Source of the DNA: Sipunculus nudus
Lineage: Eukaryota; Annelida; Sipuncula; Golfingiida; Sipunculidae
Assembly (NCBI GenBank): GCA_026874595.1
Contig: CM049319.1
Span: forward strand, 38,017,473 to 38,081,472
Reading direction: 5' to 3'
Length of the DNA stretch: 64,000 nt
Shown here: piece after piece, positions 31,401 through 46,252 of the stretch
Position numbering within the stretch: the first letter of the stretch is position 1
Layout: each line of letters begins with the position of its first letter
Made by a program: the position numbers and the translations under genes
The notes under the pieces: model-generated
What the model saw: only the letters and a program-made list of their open reading frames with translations
What the model was told of the DNA's origin: nothing
The model's database searches: none

Positions 31401-34016
31401 GGTCTGTCATGTCACATTACTTGTCAGATGTAGGTCTGTCATGTCACATTACATCTCAGATAAAGGTTTGTCATGTCACATTACTTGTCAGATGAAGGTC
31501 TGTCATGTCACATTACTTGTCAGATGAAGGTCTGTCATGTCACATTACTTTTTAGATGAAGGTTTGTCATGTCACATTACTTGTCAGATGAAGGTTTGTC
31601 ATGTCACATTACTTGTCAGATGAAGGTCTGTCATGTCACATTACTTTTCAGATGAAGGTCTGTCATGTCACATTACTTGTCAGATGAAGGTCTGTCATGT
31701 CACATTACTTGTCAGATGAAGGTCTGTCATGTCACTTTACTTGTCAGATGAAGGTCTGTCATGTCACATTACTTGTCAGATGAAGGTTTGTCATGTCACA
31801 TTACTTTTTAGATGAAGGTTTGTCATGTCACATTACTTGTCAGATGAAGTTCTGTCATGTCACATTACATCTCAGATGAAGGTTTGTCATGTCACATTAC
31901 TTGTCAGATGAAGGTCTGTCATGTCACATTACTTGTCAGATGAAGGTCTGTCATGTCACATTACTTTTTAGATGAAGGTTTGTCATGTCACATTACTTGT
32001 CAGATGAAGGTTTGTCATGTCACATTACTTTTTAGATGGTCTGTCATGTCACATTACTTGTCAGATGAAGGTTTGTCATGTCACATTACTTTTTAGATGA
32101 AGGTTTGTCATGTCACATTACTTGTCAGATGAAGGTTTGTCATGTCACGTTACATCTCAGATGAAGGTTTGTCATGTCACATTACTTTTTAGATGAAGGT
32201 CTGTCATGTCAAATTACTTGTCAGATGAAGGTCTGTCATGTCACATAATAATACTCACATTACTTTTCAGATGAAGGTCTGTCAAGTCACATTACTTGTC
32301 AGATGAAGGTCTGTCATGTCACATTACTTGGCAGATGAAGGTCTGTCAAGTCACATTACTTAACAGATGAAGGTCTGTCATGTCACATTACTTGTCAGAT
32401 GAAGGTCTTTCATGTCACATTACTTCTCAGATGAAGGTCTGTCATGTCACATTACTTTTCAGATGAAGGTCTGTCATTTCACATTACTTGTCAGATGTAG
32501 GTCTCTCATGTCACATTACTTGTCATATGAAGGTCTGTTATGTCACATTACTTGTCAGATGAAGGTCTGTCATGCCACATTACTTGTCAGATTAAGGTCT
32601 GTCATGTCACATTACTTTTCAGATGAAGGTCTGTCAAGTCACATTACTTGTCAGATGAAGGTTTGTCATGTCACATTACTTGTTAGATGAAGGTCTGTCA
32701 TGTCACATTACTTGTCAGATGAAGGTCTGTCATGTCACATTACTTTATATATAAAGGTTTCTCATGTCACATTACTTTTCAGATGAAGGTTTGTCATGTC
32801 ACATTACTTGTCAGATGAAGGTCTGTCATGTCACATTACTTTTCAGATGAAGGTCTCTTATGTCACATTACTTGTTAGATGAAGGTCTGTCATGTCACAT
32901 TACTTGTCATATGAAGGTCTGTCATGTCACTTTACTTGTCAGATGAAGGTCTGTCATGTCACATTACTTGTCAGATGAAGGTTTGTCATGTCACATTACT
33001 TTTTAGATGAAGGTTTGTCATGTCACATTACTTGTAAGATGAAGGTCTGTCATGTCACATTACATCTCAGATAAAGGTTTGTCATGTCACATTTCTTGTC
33101 AGATGAAGGTCTGTCATGTCACATTACTTGTAAGATGAAGGTCTGTCATGTCACATTACTTTTTAGATGAAGGTTTGTCATGTCACATTACTTGTCAGAT
33201 GAAGGTTTGTCATGTCACATTACTTTTTAGATGAAGGTCTGTCATGTCACATTACTTGTCAGATGAAGGTTTGTCATGTCACATTACTTTTTAGATGAAG
33301 GTTTGTCATGTCACATTACTTGTCAGATGTAGGTCTGTCATGTCACATTACATCTCAGATAAAGGTTTGTCATGTCACATTACTTGTCAGATGAAGGTCT
33401 GTCATGTCACATTACTTGTCAGATGTAGGTCTGTCATGTCACATTACATCTCAGATAAAGGTTTGTCATGTCACATTACTTGTCAGATGAAGGTCTGTCA
33501 TGTCACATTACTTGTCAGATGAAGGTCTGTCATGTCACATTACTTTTTAGATGAAGGTTTGTCATGTCACATTACTTGTCAGATGAAGGTTTGTCATGTC
33601 ACATTACTTGTCAGATGAAGGTCTGTCATGTCACATTACTTTTCAGATGAAGGTCTGTCATGTCACATTACTTGTCAGATGAAGGTCTGTCATGTCACAT
33701 TACTTGTCAGATGAAGGTCTGTCATGTCACTTTACTTGTCAGATGAAGGTCTGTCATGTCACATTACTTGTCAGATGAAGGTTTGTCATGTCACATTACT
33801 TTTTAGATGAAGGTTTGTCATGTCACATTATTTGTCAGATGAAGTTCTGTCATGTCACATTACATCTCAGATGAAGGTTTGTCATGTCACATTACTTGTC
33901 AGATGAAGGTCTGTCATGTCACATTACTTGTCAGATGAAGGTCTGTCATGTCACATTACTTTTTAGATGAAGGTTTGTCATGTCACATTACTTGTCAGAT
34001 GAAGGTTTGTCATGTC
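23311..34016 (+). repeat. 5,353-bp tandem duplication within the satellite
   Basis: Copies of about 23,311-28,663 and 28,664-34,016 align at 5,353 bp throughout. Landmarks are TGTCCATTAC at 23,339 and 28,692, the 46-bp monomers at 26,890 and 32,243, and a CTTGGCAG variant near 26,970 and 32,323. By eye the copies are almost identical. One clear difference is GTTACA at about 26,156 versus GTCACA at 31,509. An internal 1,995-bp offset (25,947 to 27,942 and 31,300 to 33,295) records an older duplication carried along inside each copy. Confidence 0.85.
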
Positions 34017-37000
34017 ACATTACTTTTTAGATGGTCTGTCATGTCACATTACTTGTCAGATGAAGGTTTGTCATGTCACATTACTTTTTAGATGAAGGTT
34101 TGTCATGTCACATTACTTGTCAGATGAAGGTCTGTCATGTCACATTACATCTCAGATGAAGGTTTGTCATGTCACATTACTTTTTAGATGAAGGTCTGTC
34201 ATGTCAAATTACTTGTCAGATGAAGGTCTGTCATGTCACATAATAATACTCACATTACTTTTCAGATGAAGGTCTGTCAAGTCACATTACTTGTCAGATG
34301 AAGGTCTGTCATGTCACATTACTTGTCAGATGAAGGTCTGTCAAGTCACATTACTTAACAGATGAAGGTCTGTCATGTCACATTACTTGTCAGATGAAGG
34401 TCTGTCATGTCACATTACTTCTCAGATGAAGGTCTGTCATGTCACATTACTTTTCAGATGAAGGTCTGTCATTTCACATTACTTGTCAGATGAAGGTCTC
34501 TCATGTCACATTACTTGTCATATGAAGGTCTGTTATGTCACATTACTTGTCAGATGAAGGTCTGTCATGCCACATTACTTGTCAGATGAAGGTCTGTCAT
34601 GTCACATTACTTTTCAGATGAAGGTCTGTCAAGTCACATTACTTGTCAGATGAAGGTTTGTCATGTCACATTACTTGTTAGATGAAGGTCTGTCATGTCA
34701 CATTACTTGTCAGATGAAGGTCTGTCATGTCACATTACTTTTCAGATGAAGGTCTCTCATGTCACATTACTTTTTAGATGAAGGTTTGTCATGTCACATT
34801 ACTTGTAAGATGATGGTCTGTAATGTCACATTACATCTCAGATAAAGGTTTGTCATGTCACATTACTTGTCAGATGAAGGTCTGTCATGTCACATTACCT
34901 GTAAGATGAAGGTCTGTCATGTCACATTACTTTTTAGATGAAGGTTTGTCATGTCACATTACTTGTCAGATGAAGGTCTGTCATGTCACATTACATCTCA
35001 GATGAAGGTCTGTCATGTCACATTACATCTCAGATGAAGGTTTGTCATGTCACATTACTTGTCAGATGAAGGTTTGTCATGTCACATTACTTGTCAGATG
35101 AAGGTCTGTCATGTCACATTACTTGTCAGATGAAGGTTTGTCATGTCACATTACTTTTCAGATGAAGGTCTGTCAAGTCACATTACTTGTCAGATGAAGG
35201 TTTGTCATGTCACATTACTTGTCAGATGAAGGTCTGTCATGTCACATTACTTGTCAGATTAAGGTCTGTCATGTCACATTACTTTTCAGATGAAGGTCTC
35301 TCATGTCACATTACTTGTCAGATGAAGGTCTCTCATGTCACATTACTTGTCAGATGAAGGTCTGTCATGTCACTTTACTTGTCAGATGAAGGTCTGTCAT
35401 GTCACATTACTTGTCAGATGAAGGTTTGTCATGTCACATTACTTTTTAGATGAAGGTTTGTCATGTCACATTACTTGTAAGATGAAGGTCTGACATGTCA
35501 CATTACATCTCAGATAAAGGTTTGTCATGTCACATTACTTGTCAGATGAAGGTCTGTCATGTCACATTCCTTGTAAGATGAAGGTCTGTCATGTCACATT
35601 ACTTTTTAGATGAAGGTTTGTCATGTCACATTACTTGTCAGATGAAGGTTTGTCATGTCACATTACTTGACAGATGAAGATCTGTCATGTCAAATTACTT
35701 GTCAGATGAAGGTTTGTCATGTCACGTTAAATCTCAGATGAAGGTCTGTCATGTCACATTACTTTTTAGATGAAGGTTTGTCATGTCACATTACTTGTCA
35801 GATGAAGGTCTGTCATGTCAAATTACTTGTCAGATGAAGGTCTGTCATGTCACATTACATCTCAGATGAAGGTTTGTCATGTCACATTACTTGACAGATG
35901 AAGGTCTGTCATGTCACATTACTTGTCAGATGAAGGTCTGTCAAGTCACATTACTTGTCAGATGAAGGTCTGTCAAGTCACATTACTTGTCAGATGAAGG
36001 TTTGTCATGTCACATTACTTGTCAGATGAAGGTCTGTCATGTCACATTACATCTATGATGAAGGTTTGTCATGTCACATTACTTTTTAGATGAAGGTTTG
36101 TCATGTCACATTACTTGTCAGATGAAGGTTTGTCATGTCACATTACTTTTTAGATGAAGGTTTGTCATGTCACATTACTTGTCAGATGAAGGTTTGTCAT
36201 GTCACATTACTTTTTAGATGAAGGTCTGTCATGTCACATTACTTTATAGATGAAGGTTTCTCATGTCACATTACTTTTTAGATGAAGGTTTGTCATGTCA
36301 CATTACATCTCAGATGAAGGTTTGTCATGTCACATTACTTTTTAGATGAAGGTTTGTCATGTCACATTACTTGTCAGATGAAGGTTTGTCATGTCACATT
36401 ACTTTTAGATGAAGGTTTGTCATGTCACATTACTTGTCAGATGAAGGTCTGTCATGTCAAATTACTTGTCAGATGAAGGTCTGTCATGTCACATTACATC
36501 TCAGATGAAGGTTTGTCATGTCACATTACTTGACAGATGAAGGTCTGTCATGTCACATTACTTTTTAGATGAAGGTTTGTCATGTCACATTACTTTTTAG
36601 ATGAAGGTTTGTCATGTCACATTACTTGTCAGATGAAGGTCTGTCATGTCACAATACATCTCAGATGAAGGTTTTTCATGTCACATTACTTTTTAGATGA
36701 AGGTCTGTCATGTCACATTACTTGACAGTTGAAGGTTTGTCATGTCACATTACTTGTCAGATGAACGTCTGTCATTTTACATTACTTGTCAGATGAAGGT
36801 CTGTCATGTCACATTACTTGACAGATGAAGGTCTGTCATATCACATTACTTGTCAGATGAAGGTCTGTCATTTTAAATTACTTGTCAGATGAAGGTCTGT
36901 CATGTCACATTACTTTTTAGATGAAGGTCTGTCATGTCACATTACTTGACAGATGAAGGTCTGTCATGCCACATTACTTGTCAGATGAAGGTCTGTCATT

Positions 37001-38244
37001 TTACATTACTTGTCAGATGAAGGTCTGTCATGTCACATTACTTGACAGATGAAGGTCTGTCATGTCACATTACTTGTCAGATGAAGGTCTGTCATGTCAC
37101 ATTACTTGTCAGATGAAGGTCTGTCATGTCACATTACTTTTTAGATGAAGGTTTGTCATGTCACATTACTTGAAAGATGAAGGTCTGTCATGTCACATTA
37201 CATCTCAGATAAAGGTTTGTCATGTCACATTACTTGTCAGATGAAGGTTTGTCATGTCACATTACTTGTAAGATGAAGGTCTGTCATGTCACATTACTTT
37301 TTAGATGAAGGTTTGTCATGTCACATTACTTGTCAGATGAAGGTTTGTCATGTCACATTACTTGTCAGATGAAGGTCTGTCATGTCACATTACATCTCAG
37401 ATGAAGGTTTGTCATGTCACATTTCTTTTTAGATGAAGGTTTGTCATGTCACATTACATCTCAGATGAAGGTTTGTCATGTCACATTACTTTTTAGATGA
37501 AGGTCTGTCATGTCAAATTACTTGTCAGATGAAGGTCTGTCATGTCACATAATAATACTCACATTACTTTTCAGATTAAGGTCTGTCAAGTCACATTACT
37601 TGTCAGATGAAGGTCTGTCATGTCACATTACTTGTCAGATGAAGGTCTGTCAAGTCACATTACTTAACAGATGAAGGTCTGTCATGTCACATTACTTGTC
37701 AGATGAAGGTCTGTCATGTCACATTACTTGTCAGATGAAGGTCTGTCATGTCACATTACTTGTCAGATGAAGGTCTGTCATGTCACATTACTTTTCAGAT
37801 GAAGGTCTGTCAAGTCACATTACTTGTCAGATGAAGGTTTGTCATGTCATATTACTTGTTAGATGAAGGTCTGTCATGTCACATTACTTGTCAGATGAAG
37901 GTCTGTCATGTCACATTACTTTTCAGATGAAGGTCTCTCATGTCACATTACTTTTTAGATGAAGGTTTGTCATGTCACATTACTTGTAAGATGAAGGTCT
38001 GTAATGTCACATTACATCTCAGATAAAGGTTTGTCATGTCACATTACTTGTCAGATGAAGGTCTGTCATGTCACATTCCTTGTAAGATGAAGGTCTGTCA
38101 TGTCACATTACTTTTTAGATGAAGGTTTGTCATGTCACATTACTTGTCAGATGGAGGTTTGTCATGTCACGTTACTGGTCAGATGAAGGTCTGTCATGTC
38201 ACATTACATCTCAGATGAAGGTTTTTCATGTCACATTACTTTTT

Positions 38245-41200
38245 AGATGAAGGTTTGGCATGTCACATTACTTGTCAGATGAAGGTCTGTCATGTCACAT
38301 TACTTGTCAGATGAAGGTTTGTCATGTCACATTACTTTTCAGATGAAGGTCTGTCAAGTCACATTACTTGTCAGATGAAGGTTTGTCATGTCACATTACT
38401 TGTCAGATGAAGGTCTGTCATGTCACATTACTTGTCAGATGAAGGTCTGTCATGTCACATTACTTTTCAGATGAAGGTCTCTCATGTCATATTACTTGTC
38501 AGATGAAGGTCTCTCATGTCACATTACTTGTCAGATGAAGGTCTGTCATGTCACTTTACTTGTCAGATGAAGGTCTGTCATGTCACATTACTTGTCAGAT
38601 GAAGGTTTGTCATGTCACATTACTTTTTAGATGAAGGTTTGTCATGTCACATTACTTGTAAGATGAAGGTCTGTCATGTCACATTACATCTCAGATAAAG
38701 GTTTGTCATGTCACATTACTTGTCAGATGAAGGTCTGTCATGTCACATTACTTGTAAGATGAAGGTCTGTCATGTCACATTACTTTTTAGATGAAGGTTT
38801 GTCATGTCACATTACTTGTCAGATGAAGGTTTGTCATGTCACATTACTTTTAAGATGAAGGTCTGTCATGTCACATTACTTGTCAGATGAAGGTTTGTCA
38901 TGTCACATTACTTTTTAGATGAAGGTTTGTCATGTCACATTACTTGTCAGATGTAGGTCTGTCATGTCACATTACATCTCAGATGAAGGTTTGTCATGTC
39001 ACATTACTTGTCAGATGAAGGTCTGTCATGTCACATTACTTGTCAGATGAAGGTCTGTCATGTCACATTACTTTTTAGATGAAGGTTTGTCATGTCACAT
39101 TACTTGTCAGATGAAGGTTTGTCATGTCACATTACTTGTCAGATGAAGGTCTGTCATGTCACATTACTTTTCAGATGAAGGTCTGTCATGTCACATTACT
39201 TGTCAGATGAAGGTCTGTCATGTCACATTACTTGTCAGATGAAGGTCTGTCATGTCACTTTACTTGTCAGATGAAGGTCTGTCATGTCACATTACTTGTC
39301 AGATGAAGGTTTGTCATGTCACATTACTTTTTAGATGAAGGTTTGTCATGTCACATTACTTGTCAGATGAAGGTCTGTCATGTCACATTACATCTCAGAT
39401 GAAGGTTTGTCATGTCACATTACTTGTCAGATGAAGGTCTGTCATGTCACATTACTTGTCAGATGAAGGTCTGTCATGTCACATTACTTTTTAGATGAAG
39501 GTTTGTCATGTCACATTACTTGTCAGATGAAGGTTTGTCATGTCACATTACTTTTTAGATGGTCTGTCATGTCACATTACTTGTCAGATGAAGGTTTGTC
39601 ATGTCACATTACTTTTTAGATGAAGGTTTGTCATGTCACATTACTTGTCAGATGAAGGTCTGTCATGTCACATTACATCTCAGATGAAGGTTTGTCATGT
39701 CACATTACTTGTCAGATGAAGGTTTGTCATGTCACATTACTTTTTAGATGGTCTGTCATGTCACATTACTTGTCAGATGAAGGTTTGTCATGTCACATTA
39801 CTTTTTAGATGAAGGTTTGTCATGTCACATTACTTGTCAGATGAAGGTTTGTCATGTCACATTACTTGCTTATGAAGGTTTGTCATGTCACATTACTTTT
39901 TAGATGAAGGTCTGTCATGTCAAATTACTTGTCAGATGAAGGTCTGTCATGTCACATAATAATACTCACATTACTTTTCAGATGAAGGTCTGTCAAGTCA
40001 CATTACTTGTCAGATGAAGGTCTGTCATGTCACATTACTTTTTAGATGAAGGTTTGGCATGTCACATTACTTGTCAGATGAAGGTCTGTCATGTCACATT
40101 ACTTGTCAGATGAAGGTTTGTCATGTCACATTACTTTTCAGATGAAGGTCTGTCAAGTCACATTACTTGTCAGATGAAGGTTTGTCATGTCACATTACTT
40201 GTCAGATGAAGGTCTGTCATGTCACATTACTTGTCAGATGAAGGTCTGTCATGTCACATTACTTTTCAGATGAAGGTCTCTCATGTCACATTACTTGTCA
40301 GATGAAGGTCTCTCATGTCACATTACTTGTCAGATGAAGGTCTGTCATGTCACTTTACTTGTCAGATGAAGGTCTGTCATGTCACATTACTTGTCAGATG
40401 AAGGTTTGTCATGTCACATTACTTTTTAGATGAAGGTTTGTCATGTCACATTACTTGTAAGATGAAGGTCTGTCATGTCACATTACATCTCAGATAAAGG
40501 TTTGTCATGTCACATTACTTGTCAGATGAAGGTCTGTCATGTCACATTACTTGTAAGATGAAGGTCTGTCATGTCACATTACTTTTTAGATGAAGGTTTG
40601 TCATGTCACATTACTTGTCAGATGAAGGTTTGTCATGTCACATTACTTTTAAGATGAAGGTCTGTCATGTCACATTACTTGTCAGATGAAGGTTTGTCAT
40701 GTCACATTACTTTTTAGATGAAGGTTTGTCATGTCACATTACTTGTCAGATGTAGGTCTGTCATGTCACATTACATCTCAGATGAAGGTTTGTCATGTCA
40801 CATTACTTGTCAGATGAAGGTCTGTCATGTCACATTACTTGTCAGATGAAGGTCTGTCATGTCACATTACTTTTTAGATGAAGGTTTGTCATGTCACATT
40901 ACTTGTCAGATGAAGGTTTGTCATGTCACATTACTTGTCAGATGAAGGTCTGTCATGTCACATTACTTTTCAGATGAAGGTCTGTCATGTCACATTACTT
41001 GTCAGATGAAGGTCTGTCATGTCACATTACTTGTCAGATGAAGGTCTGTCATGTCACTTTACTTGTCAGATGAAGGTCTGTCATGTCACATTACTTGTCA
41101 GATGAAGGTTTGTCATGTCACATTACTTTTTAGATGAAGGTTTGTCATGTCACATTACTTGTCAGATGAAGGTCTGTCATGTCACATTACATCTCAGATG

Positions 41201-41505
41201 AAGGTTTGTCATGTCACATTACTTGTCAGATGAAGGTCTGTCATGTCACATTACTTGTCAGATGAAGGTCTGTCATGTCACATTACTTTTTAGATGAAGG
41301 TTTGTCATGTCACATTACTTGCTTATGAAGGTTTGTCATGTCACATTACTTTTTAGATGGTCTGTCATGTCACATTACTTGTCAGATGAAGGTTTGTCAT
41401 GTCACATTACTTTTTAGATGAAGGTTTGTCATGTCACATTACTTGTCAGATGAAGGTCTGTCATGTCACATTACATCTCAGATGAAGGTTTGTCATGTCA
41501 CATTA
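38245..41505 (+). repeat. 1,799-bp duplication within the satellite
   Basis: Positions 38,245-39,707 match 40,044-41,505. Landmarks are the TTTGGCATG variant (38,252 and 40,051) and the GATGTAGG monomer (38,950 and 40,749). Near the end the offset becomes 1,798 because one copy has a 31-bp monomer with GCTTATGAAGG (41,321). Confidence 0.75.
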
Positions 41506-44500
41506 CTTTTTAGATGAAGGTCTGTCATGTCAAATTACTTGTCAGATGAAGGTCTGTCATGTCACATAATAATACTCACATTACTTTTCAGATGAAGGTC
41601 TGTCAAGTCACATTACTTGTCAGATGAAGGTCTGTCATGTCACATTACTTGTCAGATGAAGGTCTGTCAAGTCACATTACTTAACAGATGAAGGTCTGTC
41701 ATGTCACATTACTTGTCAGATGAAGGTCTGTCATGTCACATTACTTGTCAGATGAAGGTCTGTCATGTCAAATTACTTGTCAGATGAAGGTCTGTCATGT
41801 CACATTACTTGTCAGATGAAGGTCTGTCAAGTCACATTACTTAACAGATGAAGGTCTGTCATGTCACATTACTTGTCAGATGAAGGTCTGTCATGTCACA
41901 TTACTTGTCAGATGAAGGTCTGTCATGTCACATTACTTTTCAGATGAAGGTCTGTCATTTCACATTACTTGTCAGATGAAGGTCTCTCATGTCACATTAC
42001 TTGTCATATGAAGGTCTGTTATGTCACATTACTTGTCAGATGAAGGTCTGTCATGCCACATTACTTGTCAGATGAAGGTCTGTCATTTTAGATTACTTGT
42101 CTGATGAAGGTCTGTCATGTCACATTACTTGACAGATGAAGGTCTGTCATGTCACATTACTTGTCAGATGAAGGTTTGTCATGTCACATTACTTGTCAGA
42201 TGAAGGTCTGTCATGTCACATTACTTTTTAGATGAAGGTTTGTCATGTCACATTACTTGTAAGATGAAGGTCTGTAATGTCACATTACATCTCAGATAAA
42301 GGTTTGTCATGTCACATTACTTGTTAGATGACGGTCTGTCATGTCACATTACTTGTAAGATGAAGGTCTGTCATGTCACATTACTTTTTAGATGAAGGTT
42401 TGTCATGTCACATTACTTGTCAGATGAAGGTCTGTCATGTCACATTACTTGTCAGATGAAGGTTTGTCATGTCACATTACTTAACAGATGAAGGTCTGTC
42501 ATGTCACATTACTTGTCAGATGAAGGTCTGTCATGTCACATTACTTGTCAGATGAAGGTCTGTCATGTCAAATTACTTGTCAGATGAAGGTCTGTCATGT
42601 CACATTACTTGTCAGATGAAGGTCTGTCAAGTCACATTACTTAACAGATGAAGGTCTGTCATGTCACATTACTTGTCAGATGAAGGTCTGTCATGTCACA
42701 TTACTTGTCAGATGAAGGTCTGTCATGTCACATTACTTTTCAGATGAAGGTCTGTCATTTCACATTACTTGTCAGATGAAGGTCTCTCATGTCACATTAC
42801 TTGTCATATGAAGGTCTCTCATGTCACATTACTTGTCAGATGAAGGTCTGTCATGCCACATTACTTGTCAGATGAAGGTCTGTCATTTTAGATTACTTGT
42901 CTGATGAAGGTCTGTCATGTCACATTACTTGACAGATGAAGGTCTGTCATGTCACATTACTTGTCAGATGAAGGTTTGTCATGTCACATTACTTGTCAGA
43001 TGAAGGTCTGTCATGTCACATTACTTTTTAGATGAAGGTTTGTCATGTCACATTACTTGTAAGATGAAGGTCTGTAATGTCACATTACATCTCAGATAAA
43101 GGTTTGTCATGTCACATTACTTGTTAGATGACGGTCTGTCATGTCACATTACTTGTAAGATGAAGGTCTGTCATGTCACATTACTTTTTAGATGAAGGTT
43201 TGTCATGTCACATTACTTGTCAGATGAAGGTCTGTCATGTCACATTACTTGTCAGATGAAGGTTTGTCATGTCACATTACTTTTCAGATGAAGGTCTGTC
43301 AAGTCACATTACTTGTCAGATGAAGGTTTGTCATGTCCCATTACTTGTTAGATGAAGGTCTGTCATGTCACATTACTTGTCAGATGAAGGTCTGTCATGT
43401 CACATTACTTTTCAGATGAAGGTCTCTCATGTCACATTACTTGTCAGATGAAGGTCTGTCATGTCACATTACTTGTAAGATGAAGGTCTGTCATGTCACT
43501 TTACTTGTCAGATGAAGGTCTGTCATGTCACATTACTTGTCAGATGAAGGTTTGTCATGTCACATTACTTTTTAGATGAAGGTTTGTCATGTCACATTAC
43601 TTGTCAGATGAAGGTCTGTCATGTCACATTACATCTCAGATAAAGATTTGTCATGTCACATTACTTGTCAGATGAAGGTCTGTCATGTCACATTACTTGT
43701 AAGATGAAGGTCTGTCATGTCACATTACTTTTTAGATGAAGGTCTGTCATGTCACATTACTTGTGAGATGAAGGTTTGTCATGTCACATTACTTGCTTAT
43801 GAAGGTTTGTCATGTCACATTACTTTTTAGATGGTCTGTCATGTCACATTACTTGTCAGATGAAGGTTTGTCATGTCACATTACTTTTTAGATGAAGGTT
43901 TGTCATGTCACATTACTTGTCAGATGAAGGTCTGTCATGTCACATTACATCTCAGATGAAGGTTTGTCATGTCACATTACTTTTTAGATGAAGGTCTGTC
44001 ATGTCAAATTACTTGTCAGATGAAGGTCTGTCATGTCACATAATAATACTCACATTACTTTTCAGATGAAGGTCTGTCAAGTCACATTACTTGTCAGATG
44101 AAGGTCTGTCATGTCACATTACTTGTCAGATGAAGGTCTGTCAAGTCACATTACTTAACAGATGAAGGTCTGTCATGTCACATTACTTGTCAGATGAAGG
44201 TCTGTCATGTCACATTACTTGTCAGATGAAGGTCTGTCATGTCAAATTACTTGTCAGATGAAGGTCTGTCATGTCACATTACTTGTCAGATGAAGGTCTG
44301 TCAAGTCACATTACTTAACAGATGAAGGTCTGTCATGTCACATTACTTGTCAGATGAAGGTCTGTCATGTCACATTACTTGTCAGATGAAGGTCTGTCAT
44401 GTCACATTACTTTTCAGATGAAGGTCTGTCATTTCACATTACTTGTCAGATGAAGGTCTCTCATGTCACATTACTTGTCATATGAAGGTCTGTTATGTCA

Positions 44501-46252
44501 CATTACTTGTCAGATGAAGGTCTGTCATGCCACATTACTTGTCAGATGAAGGTCTGTCATTTTAGATTACTTGTCTGATGAAGGTCTGTCATGTCACATT
44601 ACTTGACAGATGAAGGTCTGTCATGTCACATTACTTGTCAGATGAAGGTTTGTCATGTCACATTACTTGTCAGATGAAGGTCTGTCATGTCACATTACTT
44701 TTTAGATGAAGGTTTGTCATGTCACATTACTTGTAAGATGAAGGTCTGTAATGTCACATTACATCTCAGATAAAGGTTTGTCATGTCACATTACTTGTTA
44801 GATGACGGTCTGTCATGTCACATTACTTGTAAGATGAAGGTCTGTCATGTCACATTACTTTTTAGATGAAGGTTTGTCATGTCACATTACTTGTCAGATG
44901 AAGGTCTGTCATGTCACATTACTTGTCAGATGAAGGTTTGTCATGTCACATTACTTAACAGATGAAGGTCTGTCATGTCACATTACTTGTCAGATGAAGG
45001 TCTGTCATGTCACATTACTTGTCAGATGAAGGTCTGTCATGTCAAATTACTTGTCAGATGAAGGTCTGTCATGTCACATTACTTGTCAGATGAAGGTCTG
45101 TCAAGTCACATTACTTAACAGATGAAGGTCTGTCATGTCACATTACTTGTCAGATGAAGGTCTGTCATGTCACATTACTTGTCAGATGAAGGTCTGTCAT
45201 GTCACATTACTTTTCAGATGAAGGTCTGTCATTTCACATTACTTGTCAGATGAAGGTCTCTCATGTCACATTACTTGTCATATGAAGGTCTCTCATGTCA
45301 CATTACTTGTCAGATGAAGGTCTGTCATGCCACATTACTTGTCAGATGAAGGTCTGTCATTTTAGATTACTTGTCTGATGAAGGTCTGTCATGTCACATT
45401 ACTTGACAGATGAAGGTCTGTCATGTCACATTACTTGTCAGATGAAGGTTTGTCATGTCACATTACTTGTCAGATGAAGGTCTGTCATGTCACATTACTT
45501 TTTAGATGAAGGTTTGTCATGTCACATTACTTGTAAGATGAAGGTCTGTAATGTCACATTACATCTCAGATAAAGGTTTGTCATGTCACATTACTTGTTA
45601 GATGACGGTCTGTCATGTCACATTACTTGTAAGATGAAGGTCTGTCATGTCACATTACTTTTTAGATGAAGGTTTGTCATGTCACATTACTTGTCAGATG
45701 AAGGTCTGTCATGTCACATTACTTGTCAGATGAAGGTTTGTCATGTCACATTACTTTTCAGATGAAGGTCTGTCAAGTCACATTACTTGTCAGATGAAGG
45801 TTTGTCATGTCCCATTACTTGTTAGATGAAGGTCTGTCATGTCACATTACTTGTCAGATGAAGGTCTGTCATGTCACATTACTTTTCAGATGAAGGTCTC
45901 TCATGTCACATTACTTGTCAGATGAAGGTCTGTCATGTCACATTACTTGTAAGATGAAGGTCTGTCATGTCACTTTACTTGTCAGATGAAGGTCTGTCAT
46001 GTCACATTACTTGTCAGATGAAGGTTTGTCATGTCACATTACTTTTTAGATGAAGGTTTGTCATGTCACATTACTTGTCAGATGAAGGTCTGTCATGTCA
46101 CATTACATCTCAGATAAAGATTTGTCATGTCACATTACTTGTCAGATGAAGGTCTGTCATGTCACATTACTTGTAAGATGAAGGTCTGTCATGTCACATT
46201 ACTTTTTAGATGAAGGTCTGTCATGTCACATTACTTGTGAGATGAAGGTTTG
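41305..46252 (+). repeat. 2,474-bp tandem duplication with an inner 800-bp duplication
   Basis: Copies of about 41,305-43,778 and 43,779-46,252 align at 2,474 bp. Landmarks are GCTTATGAAGG at 41,321 and 43,795, the 46-bp monomer at 41,564 and 44,038, and TTGTGAGATG at 43,761 and 46,235. Within each copy, TTAACAGATG monomers recur 800 bp apart (41,681 to 42,481 and 41,841 to 42,641), which is 25 monomers. The 800-bp event therefore preceded the 2,474-bp event. Confidence 0.82.

Noticed and set aside
590-33522. Many + strand open frames of 60-92 codons (for example at 590, 2,990, 6,074, 13,137, 25,947 and 32,412) as a repeat-protein family
   Set aside because: They read the 32-bp satellite. 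Because 32 is not divisible by 3, the translation cycles every 96 nt, and the usual TGA in AGATGA is lost only where a variant monomer such as GATGTAGG occurs at the right frame. There are no start-site signals, splice context or domains.
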